Shown here: one piece after another, positions 63,729 through 64,000 of the stretch | Layout of the letters: each line of letters starts with the position of its first letter | How positions within the stretch are numbered: position 1 is the first letter of the stretch | DNA from: Lichenostomus cassidix | Lineage: Eukaryota > Chordata > Aves > Passeriformes > Meliphagidae | Reading direction: 5' to 3' | DNA: 64,000 bases | NCBI GenBank assembly: GCA_008360975.2 | Contig: CM039210.1 | Span: forward strand, 17,631,007-17,695,006 | Made by a program: the position numbers and the translations under genes | Notes under the pieces: model-generated | The model's database searches: none | Told to the model about the DNA's origin: nothing | What the model saw: the letters and a program-made list of their open reading frames with translations, nothing else

Positions 63729-64000
63729 GAATCACAGAATCAGTTAGGTTGGAAAAGACCTCTAAGATCATGAAGTCTAACCGTTAACCCAGCACTGCCA
63801 AGCCCACCTCTAAACCATGTTCCCCCAGGTACCACATCTACATATCTTTTAAATCCGTCCAGGGATAGTGACTCTACCATTTCCCTGGGCAGCCTCTTCC
63901 AATGCTTGACAACCCTTTCTCTCAATAGATTTTTCCTAATATCCAATCTACACCTCTCCTGGTGCAACTTGAGGCCATTTCCTCTTGTCTTCTTAAGAAG
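63729..64000 (-). repeat. CR1 LINE fragment, minus strand, running off the window
   Basis: It begins with aatcacagaatcagttaggttgg, the reverse complement of a CR1 3' end, and continues through typical CR1 phrases (cctctaagatcatgaagtc, ccctgggcagcctcttccaa, ctcctggtgcaacttgaggc). Confidence 0.92.

Overview
This 64 kb window is a retroelement graveyard from a bird genome. CR1 LINE 3' ends sit near 685-846 and 63729-64000, avian-style ERVL LTRs carry 5-bp target-site duplications (TSDs), and alpha/beta-like class II proviruses use a tRNA-Trp-type primer site. I see no host protein-coding gene, rRNA or tRNA. The density of endogenous retroviruses (ERVs) would suit a W chromosome or another low-recombination region, but that is inference. 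One 500-N assembly gap lies at 44722-45221.

Layout. 1-10111: CR1 end, solo LTRs (1070-2098, 3010-3601, 4944-5715, about 5874-6797), a decayed class I pol fragment (about 4330-4700) and ERVL LTR debris. 10112-19913: a solo LTR (TSD GCCTC) split by ERV1 (10565-19838, minus, TSD CTTG), a very young gamma-like provirus whose LTRs differ by two substitutions and one 5-nt indel. 21066-21436: solo LTR. 22180-29356: ERV3 (plus, TSD TATGAA), a young alpha/beta-like provirus with 406-bp LTRs. 31599-34127: a possible long LTR holding two further solo LTRs. 34775-44245: a solo LTR followed by ERV5 (minus, TSD TGAA), whose coding region is gone. ERV5 now holds an LTR inserted into an inverted copy of itself, a 28-bp minisatellite split by another LTR, and ERV4 (40694-43926, plus, TSD CCTTGC) inside its 5' LTR. 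46393-50150: more solo LTRs. 50151-53500: mostly single-copy sequence with two ancient CR1 traces. 53500-63698: an LTR with an env tail, then ERV2 (minus), an older relative of ERV1 that is broken by two nested LTRs and has mismatched flanking LTRs.

Most notable. (1) The ERV1 env is an intact 859-codon ORF whose surface subunit begins with three immunoglobulin-like domains, followed by a furin site and a gamma-type transmembrane subunit with an unusual CX9CC motif. (2) ERV3 has a 221-codon, methionine-free, cysteine-rich ORF between pol and env. (3) ERV4 is a gag-only element that contains an AATAAA signal followed by a 20-A tract in the sense direction, as expected from capture of a polyadenylated transcript.

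All boundaries were read by eye from terminal TG/CA dinucleotides, TSDs and repeat-to-repeat comparison. Family names are by resemblance only.
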